A stretch of 64,000 nucleotides of DNA from JAKOWB01 sp038363005 (GTDB lineage: Bacteria > Pseudomonadota > Alphaproteobacteria > Kiloniellales > JACOMY01). Of this stretch, positions 63,830 to 64,000 are shown piece after piece. Below the pieces are notes generated by a model. It did not search any database, was not told the origin of the DNA, and was given only the letters and a program-made list of their open reading frames with translations. The stretch spans positions 124,001 to 188,000 of the forward strand of contig JBBQBI010000004.1 of the NCBI GenBank assembly GCA_038363005.1, written 5' to 3'. The first letter of the stretch is position 1, and every line of letters starts with the position of its first letter. The position numbers were made by a program, and so were the translations under genes.

Positions 63830-64000
63830 ATGTCCGGGAAGTCTGTCATTGCCCGTGGCCGCAAGGCAGCCGCCAAGGTCGTCGGGGAGGCCGCCGAGGG
63901 CCTGGGCGAGGTGAAGACCGCCCTGGTCCGCCGTGGCAAGAGCGTAAAGCAGCAGGCGACGCGCCAGGCCGAGGCGGTAAAGCAGGCCGCCGACAAGGAG
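63830..64000 (+). CDS. Basic alanine/lysine-rich helical protein, cut by window end
   Basis: 57 codons visible from ATG 63830, with GGAGGG eight bases upstream. The sequence begins MSGKSVIARGRKAAAKVVGE and continues as one charged helix with frequent Lys, Arg, Glu and Ala (SVKQQATRQAEAVKQAADKE). This looks like a nucleoid-associated or phasin/LEA-like helical protein; the family cannot be told from this piece. The rest lies beyond the window. Confidence 0.6.
   Translation, partial: MSGKSVIARGRKAAAKVVGEAAEGLGEVKTALVRRGKSVKQQATRQAEAVKQAADKE

Overview
The window looks like a chromosomal segment of a high-GC alphaproteobacterium, probably Rhodospirillales-like. The evidence is the C4-type 5-aminolevulinate synthase, the short glutamyl-tRNA synthetase next to cysS, a class II DAHP synthase, G/C-rich codon third positions, and many ATGA/GTGA stop-start overlaps. 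I found no rRNA, tRNA, CRISPR array, insertion sequence or prophage. Most genes are core metabolism with small accessory clusters between them.

Layout. 1-4.1 kb: polyamine-type ABC ATPase (cut by the window edge), hemA and a class III aminotransferase, all on the minus strand. 4.3-10.5 kb: a small basic protein, a Tat-lipoprotein M48 protease, a secreted protein, and a peptide-type ABC importer without ATPases. 10.5-20.4 kb: thioesterase, hybrid histidine kinase, coupled thiM-thiE-crotonase, pyrE, a 2OG-Fe(II) oxygenase, azlCD, gph and a Sel1 protein. 20.4-27.3 kb: glmU-glmS, an inverted repeat, GST, isochorismatase-like hydrolase, SMP-30 protein and a polyamine-binding protein. 27.4-34.3 kb: a tandem pair of predicted outer-membrane proteins (one broken by an amber codon), an ATP-grasp protein, folD, a glycosyltransferase, and three tandem cysteine-rich secreted paralogues. 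34.5-44.1 kb: gabD, oxidoreductase, L,D-transpeptidase, ABC pair, gor, cupin, a 44-residue protein beside a very AT-rich tract, and class II DAHP synthase. 44.2-47.2 kb: a translationally coupled sugar-modification operon (two RmlC-like cupins, Gfo/Idh oxidoreductase, GT2). 47.2-64 kb: class III cyclase, nadE, GNAT, four tandem ATP-grasp-like paralogues, gltX, cysS, cfa, a second ATP-grasp operon containing a fifth paralogue, SDR, yicC-gmk and a truncated basic protein.

How genes may work together. The polyamine ATPase, polyamine-binding protein, aminotransferase and GabD fit uptake and breakdown of putrescine-like amines to succinate, though they are not in one operon. The best candidate for an undescribed system is the ATP-grasp family. 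Four tandem copies (51107-54679) sit divergent from a GNAT gene with a perfect palindrome between them. A fifth copy is coupled to a different ATP-grasp enzyme at 59180-61215. All five share an H-x-D-x-T motif, a V(V/I)(V/I)KTDxN motif and a G(I/F)D(Y/F)GK(L/F)DYV...LLD(V/A/I)NxTP motif. I infer amide-ligase chemistry, possibly decorating a surface glycan or making a small peptide-like metabolite, but no substrate can be read from sequence. The sugar-modification operon lies about 3 kb upstream of the array.
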